This document shows positions 1-9,300 of a DNA stretch of 64,000 nt, piece by piece. A model generated the notes under the pieces. The model was not told the origin of the DNA, did not search any database, and worked only from the letters and a program-made list of their open reading frames with translations. A program made the translations under genes and the position numbers. The stretch covers positions 62,001 through 126,000 of the forward strand of contig NZ_FNJV01000009.1 in NCBI RefSeq assembly GCF_900103125.1, written 5' to 3'. Every line of letters begins with the position of its first letter. The stretch's first letter is position 1. This DNA is from Mucilaginibacter sp. OK268 (lineage in GTDB: Bacteria > Bacteroidota > Bacteroidia > Sphingobacteriales > Sphingobacteriaceae).

Positions 1-17
1 TACGTTATATCACACTC

Positions 18-815
18 ATGCATTATCGTTTTTCCCTGCTTTTTATTGCCTGTTTTTGTTCCGCTTTAATAGCTTCAGCCCAGGATTTTACGCTCAAAGG
101 AGTGATCTCAAAAAAGAGCACACCCGAACGTATTGGCCAGGTTTTGATTAAAAATCTCAAAACAAACAGCCTCATGATCAGCGACGATCTGGGCTGGTTT
201 TCGATAAAGGCCTCTGCCGGCGATACCCTGCTTTTTACTAAGGATGAATTTACTCCACAAAAGATTGTGGTGCTGAATAACAGCGATATGCCGGTATATA
301 TGCAGCCGGTGATTAAGCTTGCCGAAGTAAAAGTGCTTGGTCAAACCAAAAAGCAGGAGCTTAACGAGATCATGAGCGATTACCGCAAACAGGGTACTTT
401 TTATAACGGTAAACCTCCTGTGCTTTCGTTTTTAAGCAGCCCGATTACCGGGCTTTACGAACTGTTTGGCAAAACCCCTGGTCGGGCGCGCCGTTTTGCC
501 AATTTTGCCAAAGGAGAGGCCGAGCAGGCCGAAATTAACAAACGGTACAATACTAGTTTTGTAAAACAATACACCAAATTGCCCACCGACAGCGCCGCCC
601 GCAGGTTCATGAATTACTATACCCCATCATACGAGGATCTGAAAGGCTGGACCGATTATGACCTGATCAAGCATATGCAAAAGGCATACGATTATTATAA
701 AAACAGTGGCGAAAAAGATGTGCTGGAGGGATTGAATTCACCAACCTTTATCAAGAAGGATAGTACACTGCAACTATCACAACCTGGTGAGACGTTGAAA
801 AAGGAAAAGCATTAG
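18..815 (+). CDS. Secreted protein with carboxypeptidase-regulatory-like domain
   Basis: 265 residues. Residues 1-21 are a signal peptide ending ASAQ, so the protein is exported. Residues about 24-105 look like the CarboxypepD_reg-like beta-sandwich common in Bacteroidota surface proteins (VISKKSTPERIGQVLIKN..., then DLGWFSIKASAGDTLLF). The rest (about 110-265) is a charged, Tyr-rich region I do not recognise; there is no TonB plug or barrel, so this is not a receptor. It resembles the product at 10860-11597 in architecture (signal peptide, regulatory domain, unknown tail). It is the first gene of the window and its upstream context is missing. Reading frame and export are well supported; function is unknown. 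Confidence 0.85.
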   Translation: MHYRFSLLFIACFCSALIASAQDFTLKGVISKKSTPERIGQVLIKNLKTNSLMISDDLGWFSIKASAGDTLLFTKDEFTPQKIVVLNNSDMPVYMQPVIKLAEVKVLGQTKKQELNEIMSDYRKQGTFYNGKPPVLSFLSSPITGLYELFGKTPGRARRFANFAKGEAEQAEINKRYNTSFVKQYTKLPTDSAARRFMNYYTPSYEDLKGWTDYDLIKHMQKAYDYYKNSGEKDVLEGLNSPTFIKKDSTLQLSQPGETLKKEKH

Positions 816-828
816 GAGGAATAAAAGA

Positions 829-856
829 GTCATGCCGAACTTGTTTCGGCATCTCA
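829..856. repeat. GTCATGCCGAAC palindrome (family B, short copy)
   Basis: Self-complementary hairpin GTCATGCCGAAC..TTTCGGCAT just after the first gene. It matches the right arm of the longer copies at 10178-10269 and 44308-44400. It could act as a weak terminator. Confidence 0.6.
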
Positions 857-903
857 CTAGCGGGGTTACAATAGTATTATAAAAGGTGTATGTAAAAGAG
901 CCA

Positions 904-975
904 GTCAGTCTGAGCTTGTCGAAGACTCGTGCGTAGAGGCCTGCCCACCATGATTCGACGGAGCTCACCATGACA
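904..975. repeat. GTCATGCTGAGC palindromic repeat (family A, copy 1)
   Basis: Degenerate copy: left arm around TCTGAGCTTGTCGAAG, right arm around TTCGACGGAGCTCACCATGAC, spacer with GCGTAGAGGCCTGCCCACCATG. It lies between the convergent ends of the first gene and rnc. Related copies are at 5428, 39361, 44429, 46931 and 56215. Confidence 0.7.
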
Positions 976-993
976 CCCACATTTAAGTTGATA

Positions 994-1719
994 CTAAATC
1001 CCCAAAGATTCGCAGGCTTTTTCGGCGGCCAGTTTTTCGGCATTCTTTTTACTGAACTCTTTGCCTTCGCCCATTACTTCACCATCAACACTGGCTTGTA
1101 TGGTAAAAAGCTTGGTACTTTCGCCTTCCAGGTTGGTTACCAGTTCAAAAATAATATCACGACCATGGCGCTGGCACCATTCAATTAGTTTGCTTTTGAA
1201 ATTGGTTTCGGTTTGCTCCAGCTTATGGATATCAATATGCGATTTGATGATGTGGTTGATCAGGAAGTTTTTGGTGAAATCATACCCTTTATCCAGGTAA
1301 ACGGCTCCAACCAGCGCTTCAAAGGCATCGCCCAGTAATGATCCCTGCCTGCTTGAGTTAAGCATACGGCTATCATACTCAATCAGTTTATCAAAACCCA
1401 GTTTGCGGGCAAGCTGGTTAAGATTTACACGACTTACTATTTTGGAGCGTAGTTCGGTCAAAAAGCCTTCGTCTTCATAAGGGTATAACTTAAAAAGCAC
1501 TTCGGCCACCACACTGCCCAGCACGGCATCGCCCAAAAACTCCAGGCGCTCGTTACTGTTTTTTACCCCTTTTTTTACGTTTTGAGCAACCGACTTATGC
1601 CGGAAAGCCAAACGGTATAAAGACAAATTGCCCGGCACAAAACCGAGCAAATTCTTTAAAATTTTAACGTATTTCCTATTGGGTGATATATATAGCTTAT
1701 AAAACTGACTGATAGGCAT
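994..1719 (-). CDS. rnc: Ribonuclease III
   Basis: Double-strand-specific endoribonuclease for rRNA and mRNA processing. The catalytic signature ERLEFLGDAVL lies near residues 57-67, and the second acidic motif is in GDAFEALVGAVYLD. A C-terminal dsRNA-binding domain covers roughly the last 70 residues (NFKSKLIEWCQRHG... to KKNAEKLAAEKACESLGI). I start at the ATG at 1719 (MPISQFYKLY), because the longer frame begins with TTG directly behind the fabF stop and the ATG matches family N-termini as I know them. Translation starts 12 bases after fabF, so it is co-transcribed with acpP-fabF, the usual order in this phylum. About 241 residues, normal length. Confidence 0.96.
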   Translation of the reverse strand: MPISQFYKLYISPNRKYVKILKNLLGFVPGNLSLYRLAFRHKSVAQNVKKGVKNSNERLEFLGDAVLGSVVAEVLFKLYPYEDEGFLTELRSKIVSRVNLNQLARKLGFDKLIEYDSRMLNSSRQGSLLGDAFEALVGAVYLDKGYDFTKNFLINHIIKSHIDIHKLEQTETNFKSKLIEWCQRHGRDIIFELVTNLEGESTKLFTIQASVDGEVMGEGKEFSKKNAEKLAAEKACESLGI

Positions 1720-1731
1720 CCACAACCACAA

Positions 1732-2985
1732 TTAATCTTCGTACTTTTTAAATATAACAGAAGCATTATGGCCACCAAAACCAAATCCGTTGCTTTGAAC
1801 TATCCTTATATCACGCTTTTGGGCGGTATTAAAGGTAAAGTTGATTTTGGGGTCAAAAGCAGGATCGTCAGTAAAATGGTTAATAGTAGGGGGGATGATA
1901 CCATTTTTTAAAGCCAATATTGATGCTATCGCTTCAACCGCACCAGCTGCACCTAACAGGTGACCGGTCATTGATTTGGTTGAGCTGATATTGATACGAT
2001 AAATATCGTCGCCAAAAACATCATGTATAGCCTTGATCTCCTGCGGATCGCCAATTGGTGTAGACGTTCCGTGAACATTTACATAATCAATATCGGCAGG
2101 TGTAAGGTTAGCATCCTGCAGCGCCGATCTCATAACCAATGCCGCGCCAAGCCCATCAGGGTGTGGTGCTGTCATGTGGTAAGCATCGGCACTCATGCCA
2201 CCGCCCATCATTTCGGCATAAATTTTAGCGCCACGGGCCTTTGCATGCTCCAGTTCTTCTAAAATTATGGTACCCGCACCTTCGCCGGCCACAAAACCAT
2301 CCCTGTCCAGATCAAACGGACGCGATGCCGTTGCCGGATCATCGTTACGGGTTGATAAAGCGTGCATAGCGTTAAAGCCTCCGATACCTGCTTCATTGAT
2401 GATGGCTTCAGAACCACCACTGATAAACATGTTAGCTTTACCCAGGCGGATATAGTTAAATGAATCTATCAATGAATTGTTTGATGAAGCACAGGCAGAA
2501 ACGGTTGAGAAATTTGGCCCGCGCAAACCATATTTAATAGAAATATGGCCGGGAGCAATATCTGCTATCATTTTAGGGATAAAGAAAGGGTTAAAACGGG
2601 GTGAACCGTCGCCTTTGGCAAAATTAACTACTTCGTCCAAAAACGTTTTTAAACCACCAATACCTGATCCCCAGATAACTCCTATACGGCTGGTATCTAA
2701 TTTTGTAAAATCCAATCCCGCGTCTTTTACGGCCTCTTCTGTTGAGAAAAGGGCGTATTGAACAAAGGGATCTAATTTACGGGCGTCTTTACGGCCCAAA
2801 AAACCATCCGCATCAAAGTTCTTTACTTCACATGCGAATTTAGTTTTGAACTTTTCAGTATCAAAACTTTTGATTAAGGCAGCGCCACTTACCCCATTGA
2901 TCAAACCGTTCCAGTAATCTGAAACCGTGTTACCAATCGGAGTAAGTGCTCCAAGCCCGGTTACTACAACTCTTTTAAACTCCAT
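1732..2985 (-). CDS. fabF: 3-oxoacyl-ACP synthase II
   Basis: Condensing enzyme of type II fatty-acid elongation: malonyl-ACP plus acyl-ACP gives 3-oxoacyl-ACP, in the cytoplasm. The 417 residues show the thiolase-fold catalytic triad: Cys165 in VSACASSN, His305 in VNVHGTSTP and His342 in KSMTGHLLGAAG. The glycine-rich C-terminus GFGFGGHNASVIF is typical. It sits 19 bases downstream of acpP and just upstream of rnc, an acpP-fabF-rnc operon. Full length, no anomalies. Confidence 0.97.
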   Translation of the reverse strand: MEFKRVVVTGLGALTPIGNTVSDYWNGLINGVSGAALIKSFDTEKFKTKFACEVKNFDADGFLGRKDARKLDPFVQYALFSTEEAVKDAGLDFTKLDTSRIGVIWGSGIGGLKTFLDEVVNFAKGDGSPRFNPFFIPKMIADIAPGHISIKYGLRGPNFSTVSACASSNNSLIDSFNYIRLGKANMFISGGSEAIINEAGIGGFNAMHALSTRNDDPATASRPFDLDRDGFVAGEGAGTIILEELEHAKARGAKIYAEMMGGGMSADAYHMTAPHPDGLGAALVMRSALQDANLTPADIDYVNVHGTSTPIGDPQEIKAIHDVFGDDIYRINISSTKSMTGHLLGAAGAVEAIASILALKNGIIPPTINHFTDDPAFDPKINFTFNTAQKRDIRIVQSNGFGFGGHNASVIFKKYED

Positions 2986-3004
2986 TTAATCCAGTTAGGG
3001 AGTC

Positions 3005-3241
3005 TTATTTAACGTTTTTTTCAAGATAAGCAACTGCCTGGCCAACAGTACCAATAGTTTCAGCCTGATCGTCAGGAATAGCCACGTTAAATTCTTTTTC
3101 AAACTCCATGATTAGTTCCACGGTGTCTAACGAGTCGGCACCAAGATCATTGGTGAAACTCGCTTCTGGTGTAACTTCACTTTCGTCAACACCCAGTTTT
3201 TCTACGATAATAGCTTTTACTCTTGAAGCGATATCAGACAT
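3005..3241 (-). CDS. acpP: Acyl carrier protein
   Basis: 78-residue acidic helical carrier. The phosphopantetheine attachment site is Ser37 in the DSL motif (LGADSLDTVELIMEFE). It carries the growing acyl chain for FabF and the other FAS II enzymes. It is the first gene of a leftward acpP-fabF-rnc operon. A TAnnTTTG -7 element (TAGATTTG on the minus strand, plus-strand 3305-3312) lies about 65 bases upstream; no good -33 partner was found. Confidence 0.97.
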   Translation of the reverse strand: MSDIASRVKAIIVEKLGVDESEVTPEASFTNDLGADSLDTVELIMEFEKEFNVAIPDDQAETIGTVGQAVAYLEKNVK

Positions 3242-3304
3242 AGTCTTTATAGTTTAATGATTAATAAAAATTCAGTGCAAAGAAAAATAAATTCTGTCAA
3301 TTAT

Positions 3305-3312
3305 CAAATCTA
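3305..3312 (-). promoter_or_regulatory. -7 element upstream of acpP
   Basis: Minus strand reads TAGATTTG, matching the Bacteroidota -7 consensus TAnnTTTG. A TTTG at the -33 position with standard spacing is not present, so this is tentative. Confidence 0.35.
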
Positions 3313-3366
3313 AAACTTTTACAATATATTTCGGTAACAAAATTTTATTCAAACGGTTTGTATTCG

Positions 3367-3374
3367 TAATTTTG
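3367..3374 (+). promoter_or_regulatory. -7 element for the IPExxxVDY gene
   Basis: TAATTTTG fits TAnnTTTG; a TTTT lies 20 bases upstream (3343-3346) where TTTG is expected. It would start transcription about 10 bases before ATG 3390. Confidence 0.45.
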
Positions 3375-3389
3375 ACGTTTGTAAAAGTA

Positions 3390-3815
3390 ATGATTTTGAA
3401 CAGGAAATTTTTAAAGTTTGAGATCGATTTTGATTTTGTGCTTATCGCCATAACCACATCATTAAAAGATTACCGCGTTTGTTACCTTATCAACAAATCT
3501 TTAAACTTTAATTTTGTTAGAACAAACGACCTCGCCGTTGATATTTATCAGGGGGCCGAACCCGTTTTGTTCTCGCTGTTCCATTACCAGTGGGAAACCA
3601 CCGAGACCGACTTCTATTTTATTGGTAATAAGGGGTCTGACGGCTATTTGGTGCCCGAGATAAGGAGTGCCGACTACTTTGTGATGATCAAGAATTACAT
3701 TGACGACGACGATCTGGACAACCTGGTATCAACCATTAATAAGATACCCGAAATTGTGGCCGCCGTAAAGATTGATCCGAAAAAAATAAAATCACGGGAA
3801 AATCTGTTATTTTAG
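3390..3815 (+). CDS. IPExxxVDY family protein
   Basis: About 141 residues, no signal peptide. It contains VPEIRSADYFVMIKNY, matching the family's IPExxxVDY signature in slightly altered form. The family is found in Bacteroidota next to acpP/fabF/rnc and pyk, exactly as here; its function is unknown. I start at ATG 3390 (MILNRKFLKFE) rather than the in-frame TTG at 3372, because a TAATTTTG -7 box at 3367-3374 would place transcription start just before the ATG. It is divergent from acpP and 68 bases upstream of pyk, so possibly co-transcribed with it. Confidence 0.85.
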   Translation: MILNRKFLKFEIDFDFVLIAITTSLKDYRVCYLINKSLNFNFVRTNDLAVDIYQGAEPVLFSLFHYQWETTETDFYFIGNKGSDGYLVPEIRSADYFVMIKNYIDDDDLDNLVSTINKIPEIVAAVKIDPKKIKSRENLLF

Positions 3816-3883
3816 CGCAAAATTTAAAAATAGAGTGTTGGTTTTACACTAAATATAATGTAAGCCAGTTTAACCCGAACAAT

Positions 3884-5323
3884 ATGAAACTATACTATAA
3901 TCGTACTAAAATTGTAGCCACCATGGGCCCGGCGTCAGCTAAAAAAGATGTTTTATTAGCCATGATCAAAGCCGGTGTTAATGTTTGCCGCCTTAATTTT
4001 TCGCACGGAAGACCGGAGGATCATAAAGCCGTAATTGACATCATTCGCGAAATTAACGAACAATACAAAACCAACGTAGGCATCCTGGCCGATTTACAGG
4101 GCCCTAAAATTCGTATTGGTTTGGTAAAAGATGGTGGCATTCACCTGGTTAACGGAACTCATATTAAAATCACCACTCAGGAATGTATCGGTAATGACGA
4201 GCAGATCTACATTACTTATGATACCTTCCCTCAAGATGTACAGGCCAATGAAATTATTTTGCTGGATGACGGTAAGCTGCAGTTACGCGTTATTGAAACC
4301 AACAAAAAAGACACCGTTATTTGCGAAGTGGTTCACGGCGGTATCTTAACTTCACGTAAAGGGGTTAACCTGCCCAACACCAAAGTATCTATCCCAAGCT
4401 TAACCGAAGAAGATCTGATCAACCTGCAATTCGCGTTGAAATATGATGTGGAGTGGATAGGCTTATCATTTGTACGTACCGGTCAGGACATTATTGAACT
4501 AAAACATATCATCGCCCAAAGCGGCAAAGCTGCCAAGGTTATCGCTAAAGTAGAGAAACCTGAAGCTATTGATAACATCGACGAAATTATTGCCGCTACC
4601 GACGGTGTGATGGTGGCCCGTGGCGACCTTGGTGTTGAAATGCCATTGGAAGAAGTGCCATTGCTGCAAAAAATGATCGCCACCAAATGTCGCGCGGCTT
4701 CAAAACCGGTAATTGTAGCTACCCAGATGCTCGAGTCTATGATCACCACCCCCCGCCCAACACGTGCCGAGGTGAATGACGTAGCCAACTCTGTACTGGA
4801 TGGCGCCGACGCGGTGATGCTTAGCGGCGAAACTTCGGTTGGTGAGTTCCCGGTTATAGTTATCGAGACCATGGCCAAAATTGTGCGTAACGTAGAGGAG
4901 TTTGGTTACAGCTTCAATACCGCTAAAGTTATTAATGATACCGACCCATCATCGCCAGATTACCTGAGCAACGCGGTTTGTGAATCGGCCGTTCACCTGG
5001 CACAGCACACCAACGCGGTAGGTATCGTATCCATGACCACATCAGGTTATACCGCTTTCCAGATCTCGAGCCACAGACCGCAGGCAAGTACTTATATATT
5101 TACCTCCAACAGGCAATTGCTAAATGCCTTAAGTTTGGTTTGGGGTGTACGTGCCTTTTTCTACGATAAACTGGAAAGTACAGATCAAACCATCAGCGAC
5201 GTAAACGGCATCCTGAAATCAGAAGATCTCATCAAAGCCGGCGACGTAGTGATCAACACTGCCGCTGTGCCTATTATTAAACAAGGTAAAACCAATATGC
5301 TTAAAGTAAGCATTGTTGAATAA
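3884..5323 (+). CDS. pyk: Pyruvate kinase
   Basis: Last step of glycolysis: phosphoenolpyruvate plus ADP gives pyruvate plus ATP. The 479 residues start with the substrate-binding N-terminus RTKIVATMGPAS and LNFSHG. The B-domain follows, then the active-site signature IAKVEKPEAIDNIDEII (catalytic Lys near residue 222) and the metal/phosphate loop DGVMVARGDLGVE. A C-terminal allosteric-type domain covers about 355-479. The order IPExxxVDY-pyk is conserved in relatives. A hairpin with a T-run at 5351-5383 terminates the gene. Confidence 0.97.
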   Translation: MKLYYNRTKIVATMGPASAKKDVLLAMIKAGVNVCRLNFSHGRPEDHKAVIDIIREINEQYKTNVGILADLQGPKIRIGLVKDGGIHLVNGTHIKITTQECIGNDEQIYITYDTFPQDVQANEIILLDDGKLQLRVIETNKKDTVICEVVHGGILTSRKGVNLPNTKVSIPSLTEEDLINLQFALKYDVEWIGLSFVRTGQDIIELKHIIAQSGKAAKVIAKVEKPEAIDNIDEIIAATDGVMVARGDLGVEMPLEEVPLLQKMIATKCRAASKPVIVATQMLESMITTPRPTRAEVNDVANSVLDGADAVMLSGETSVGEFPVIVIETMAKIVRNVEEFGYSFNTAKVINDTDPSSPDYLSNAVCESAVHLAQHTNAVGIVSMTTSGYTAFQISSHRPQASTYIFTSNRQLLNALSLVWGVRAFFYDKLESTDQTISDVNGILKSEDLIKAGDVVINTAAVPIIKQGKTNMLKVSIVE

Positions 5324-5350
5324 CCTTATTTAAATATACTTTTAATGGAA

Positions 5351-5383
5351 AAAGGCTCGCCGTAATGGTGAGCCTTTTTTTGT
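5351..5383 (+). terminator. Rho-independent terminator after pyk
   Basis: 11-bp stem AAAGGCTCGCC / GGTGAGCCTTT (one G-T pair), 5-nt loop, then a T-run. Confidence 0.85.
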
Positions 5384-5427
5384 TGATATAATTTTATTCC
5401 CGAATGATTGCGGTTATTAAAAAGGAT

Positions 5428-5502
5428 GTCATGCTGAGCTCCGTCGAAGCATGGTGGACAGGCCTCTGCGCTCAACCCTTCGACGGAGCTCAGGGTGACA
5501 GC
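5428..5502. repeat. GTCATGCTGAGC palindromic repeat (family A, copy 2)
   Basis: Arms GTCATGCTGAGCTCCGTCGA and CTTCGACGGAGCTCAGGGTG flank a ~35 bp spacer containing CATGGTGGACAGGCCTCTGC. It lies between the convergent pyk and thioredoxin-like genes. Confidence 0.8.
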
Positions 5503-5536
5503 CACTTTTAGGACATTACTACTCTTGGGAGAGGTG

Positions 5537-6031
5537 CTACTTCGCCTTTTCGTAACTTTTTGGATCAACCGCGGCCGGCGACCAGTCTTTCAAAAAGCCC
5601 ATGACTTTTTCTTTACTATGGCCCTTACCTTCTTCCAGATAGCCTGAATTTTGGGTATGCAGGCGTGCGCCCTTGTCATCCAGCACCACAAATACCGGGA
5701 AACCGAAGCGCTGCGGATAGCCCAGATCGGCCAGTACAGCCTTGTTCTCGTTTTCTTTACTATAGTTTACGTGCAAAACCACGTAATTATCATTCAGGTA
5801 TTTGTTCAGTTCGGCATCTTTGGTCACCAGCTCGTTAAACCGCAGGCACCAGATGCACCAGTTACCACCTATTTGTAAAAGCACATTTTTATGTTCCTGC
5901 CCCGCTTGTTTTACAGCGGCTTTGATCTCCGCTTTGGCGTCGGCATCTGGGTTGTATATCTTGGGCTGTTCCTGCGCCCGGGCGCTCAGTGTAAAAGCAG
6001 CGATGAACGCTATCAGAATTAATTTTTTCAT
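5537..6031 (-). CDS. Periplasmic thioredoxin-like protein
   Basis: 164 residues with a signal peptide (residues 1-19, ending SARAQ). The active site is CIWC in GGNWCIWCLRFNEL, a Thioredoxin_7/DUF255-like CxxC in place of the usual CGPC. The cis-proline region is GFPVFVVLDDKGARLH. It is probably a periplasmic thiol-disulfide oxidoreductase or disulfide reductase; the substrate cannot be told. It stands alone, leftward, with an AT-rich upstream region shared with divergent nrdJ. Fold and export are confident; specific role is not. Confidence 0.88.
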   Translation of the reverse strand: MKKLILIAFIAAFTLSARAQEQPKIYNPDADAKAEIKAAVKQAGQEHKNVLLQIGGNWCIWCLRFNELVTKDAELNKYLNDNYVVLHVNYSKENENKAVLADLGYPQRFGFPVFVVLDDKGARLHTQNSGYLEEGKGHSKEKVMGFLKDWSPAAVDPKSYEKAK

Positions 6032-6250
6032 GTGTAGGGACTGGTAAATTAATTAACAGTTTAATATACGCGTATTGCACCGGATTAATGCACTGTGAGC
6101 TACAAAAAAATGACAAAAAAAGATAATTTTTTAATTATTAACACGTATAATTATTTAATAATCAGATAATTAAAAGTTAATATATAGCACAGGGGGCTAT
6201 TAACTGACATGTGTGGAAAACTCTGAAATAAAAGATAATACCTATACTAA

Positions 6251-6258
6251 TAGCTTTG
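6251..6258 (+). promoter_or_regulatory. -7 element upstream of nrdJ
   Basis: TAGCTTTG fits TAnnTTTG, 56 bases before the nrdJ ATG. The nearest TTTG-like -33 is too distant (about 25 bases), so this is tentative. I see no cobalamin riboswitch core here. Confidence 0.35.
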
Positions 6259-6314
6259 ATTAAAACACCCTTAGTGTTTTTAAAATACCACACTTATCTC
6301 CAATCTATTATACT

Positions 6315-9300
6315 ATGGCCAAAAACATTACCTCCAAAATGTCCGCCACCAGCAGCGGGAAAGGGCTTAAAACAACACGCTACTTCACTAAAGAAGGAAT
6401 TAACGTATTTGATTTGTTTAAATATGATAAAAGATCGTCGGTGATCCGTAACCCATCGGGCGATGCTGTGTTTGAAATGAACGATGTAGAAGTGCCCGCG
6501 GCATGGAGCCAGGTAGCAACCGATATACTGGCACAGAAATATTTCCGCAAGGCCGGCGTACCGCAAGCCGATGGCAGCACCGGCGCCGAAAAAAGCATTA
6601 AGCAGGTGGCGCATCGCATGGCCAATTGCTGGAAAGACTGGGGTGTACGCTACGGCTACTTTGCCAGCCCAAAAGACGCTGATATTTTTTATGACGAAAT
6701 AGTTTATACCATTGTTGGCCAATTAGCAGCGCCAAATTCGCCGCAATGGTTCAATACCGGGCTGCATAACTCATATGGTATCATCGGCAAGCCGCAGGGG
6801 CATTATTTTGTTGACCCGCTTACCGAAGTGCTGGGTAAATCAACTTCGGCTTACGAGCGCCCGCAGCCGCATGCCTGCTTTATACTTTCTGTTGATGACG
6901 ATCTGGTGAACAAAGGCGGCATCATGGATCTATGGGTACGCGAGGCCCGCATATTTAAATATGGTTCAGGCGTAGGAACCAACTTTTCCAAAATCCGGGG
7001 CGAAACAGAAAAACTGGCCGGTGGTGGTTATTCATCGGGCTTAATGTCCTTCCTGAAAATAGGCGATCGTGCTGCTGGTGCCATCAAATCGGGTGGTACA
7101 ACCCGCAGGGCAGCCAAAATGGTTTGTCTTGATCTGGATCACCCGGAAATTGAAGGTTTTGTGAACTGGAAGGTAGAAGAAGAAAAGAAAGTGGCCGCGC
7201 TGATAGCCGCCGGTTATTCATCTGATTACGAAGGCGAGGCTTATCGCACGGTATCGGGCCAAAACTCCAATAATTCGGTGCGTGTACCCAATAGTTTTTT
7301 CCATGCCCTCAAAGGCGGTAAACCCTGGGAACTCACCAGTCGTATTACCGGGAAGGTGACCAAGACTGTTGCCTCGCAAAAACTTTGGGACGATATCGCT
7401 TTCGCGGCCTGGGCCTGCGCCGACCCGGGTGTGCAGTTTGATACCACCATTAACGAGTGGCATACCTGTCCCGAAGGTGGCCGGATCAACGCCTCCAATC
7501 CCTGCTCCGAGTATATGTTCCTGGATAATACGGCCTGCAACCTGGCTTCTATTAACCTGGCGCATTTTTTTGATCCGCAAACCCGCGTATTTGATGTAAA
7601 AGGTTTTGAACACGCCTGCCGCATGTGGACTATCGTGCTCGAGATCTCGGTACTGATGGCGCAATTCCCATCTAAAGAAGTAGCGCAATTATCCTACGAT
7701 TATCGCACCCTGGGCTTAGGCTATGCCAACCTGGGTTCGGCCTTAATGGTAAACGGCATCCCTTACGACAGCGACAAGGCCCGCGCTATCGGCGGAGCCA
7801 TCACCGCCATTATGACGGGTACAGCATACGCTACTTCCGCCGAAATGGCCCGCGAGCTGGGGCCTTTCCGCAAATACAACGATAACAAACAGCACATGCT
7901 GCGGGTGATGCGCAACCATCGTTACGCGGCTTATAACTCTACCGAAAATTACGAGAATTTAGAGATTGCCCCTCCGGGTATCGATCCAAAATACTGCCCC
8001 GATTACCTGCTCTCTGCCGCTTGTAATGCCTGGGATAAGGCTGTTGAAATGGGCGAAAAGCACGGTTATCGTAACGCCCAAACCACTGTTATTGCCCCAA
8101 CAGGCACTATTGGCCTGGTGATGGATTGCGATACTACCGGTATCGAGCCTGATTTTGCGCTGGTAAAATTCAAAAAGCTATCGGGTGGTGGTTACTTCAA
8201 GATCATTAACCAGGCTGTACCCGAAGCACTGCGTAATTTGGGCTATCGCGAGCATGAAGTTACGGCCATTGTAAACTATGCCAAAGGTTCGGCCAGCTTA
8301 AAAGGCGCGCCACACATCAATACCGACAGCCTGAAAGCCAAAGGTTTTACAGATGATGAACTCGAAAAGCTCGACAAAGGACTGGTATCGGCCTTTGAGA
8401 TCAGCTTCGCGTTCAATATCTGGTCGCTGGGCGAGGAATGCCTGAAACGCCTGGGTATTACCGCCGACCAGTACAACGCTCCCGATTTTAATGTGCTGCG
8501 CGCACTGGGCTTCAGCAAAAAACAAATAGCCGAAGCCAATGAATACATCTGCGGCACCATGACCATTGAAGGAGCGCCTTATTTAAAAGAAACACATTAC
8601 CCCATATTTGATTGCGCCAATAAATGCGGTGCCAAAGGCGAGCGTTACATCCATGCACATGGTCATATCAAAATGATGGCCGCCGCACAGCCTTTCCTGT
8701 CTGGAGCCATCTCAAAAACCATCAACCTGCCCAATGAGGCTAAGGTTGATGAGATCAAGGATTGCTATCAGTTATCATGGGAGCTGGGCTTGAAAGCTAA
8801 TGCCCTTTACCGGGATGGCTGTAAGCTGAGTCAGCCGTTATCCACCAAATCAGATACTAAGGAAGAGGTAGACGACAAGCTGGAAACAGTGGAAGAGGTA
8901 TTGGGCGAAGCTGCTAACGTAAAACTAAGCGACCTGACCCCCGAACAAGTGATTGAGGCCGCCATGGCCATCATGGAAAGATCGAAGGACACCAATTTTA
9001 TGCGGCAGCTATCGCGCGTGGTAGAAAAAAAGAACCTGCCCTTTAAACGTGGTGGATTTACCCAGAAGGCCATTATCGACGGGCAAACCGTATTTGTGCG
9101 CACCGGCGAATATGAGGACGGCACCCTGGGCGAAATATTTGTGGATATGCACAAAGAAGGAGCTACTTTTCGCTCCTTGATGAATTGTTTTGCCATCGCT
9201 GTTTCGGTAGGCTTACAGTATGGTGTACCGTTGGAAGAGTATGTAGAGAAATTCACCTTTACCCGCTTTGAGCCTGCCGGTATGGTGGTGGGGCATGCCA

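Noticed and set aside
5326..5568. 80-codon minus-strand frame after pyk
   Set aside because: It consists mainly of the pyk terminator and a family A palindrome.
6060..6314. Cobalamin riboswitch upstream of nrdJ
   Set aside because: The region is AT-rich and I could not find the conserved B12-box sequence or the expected helices.
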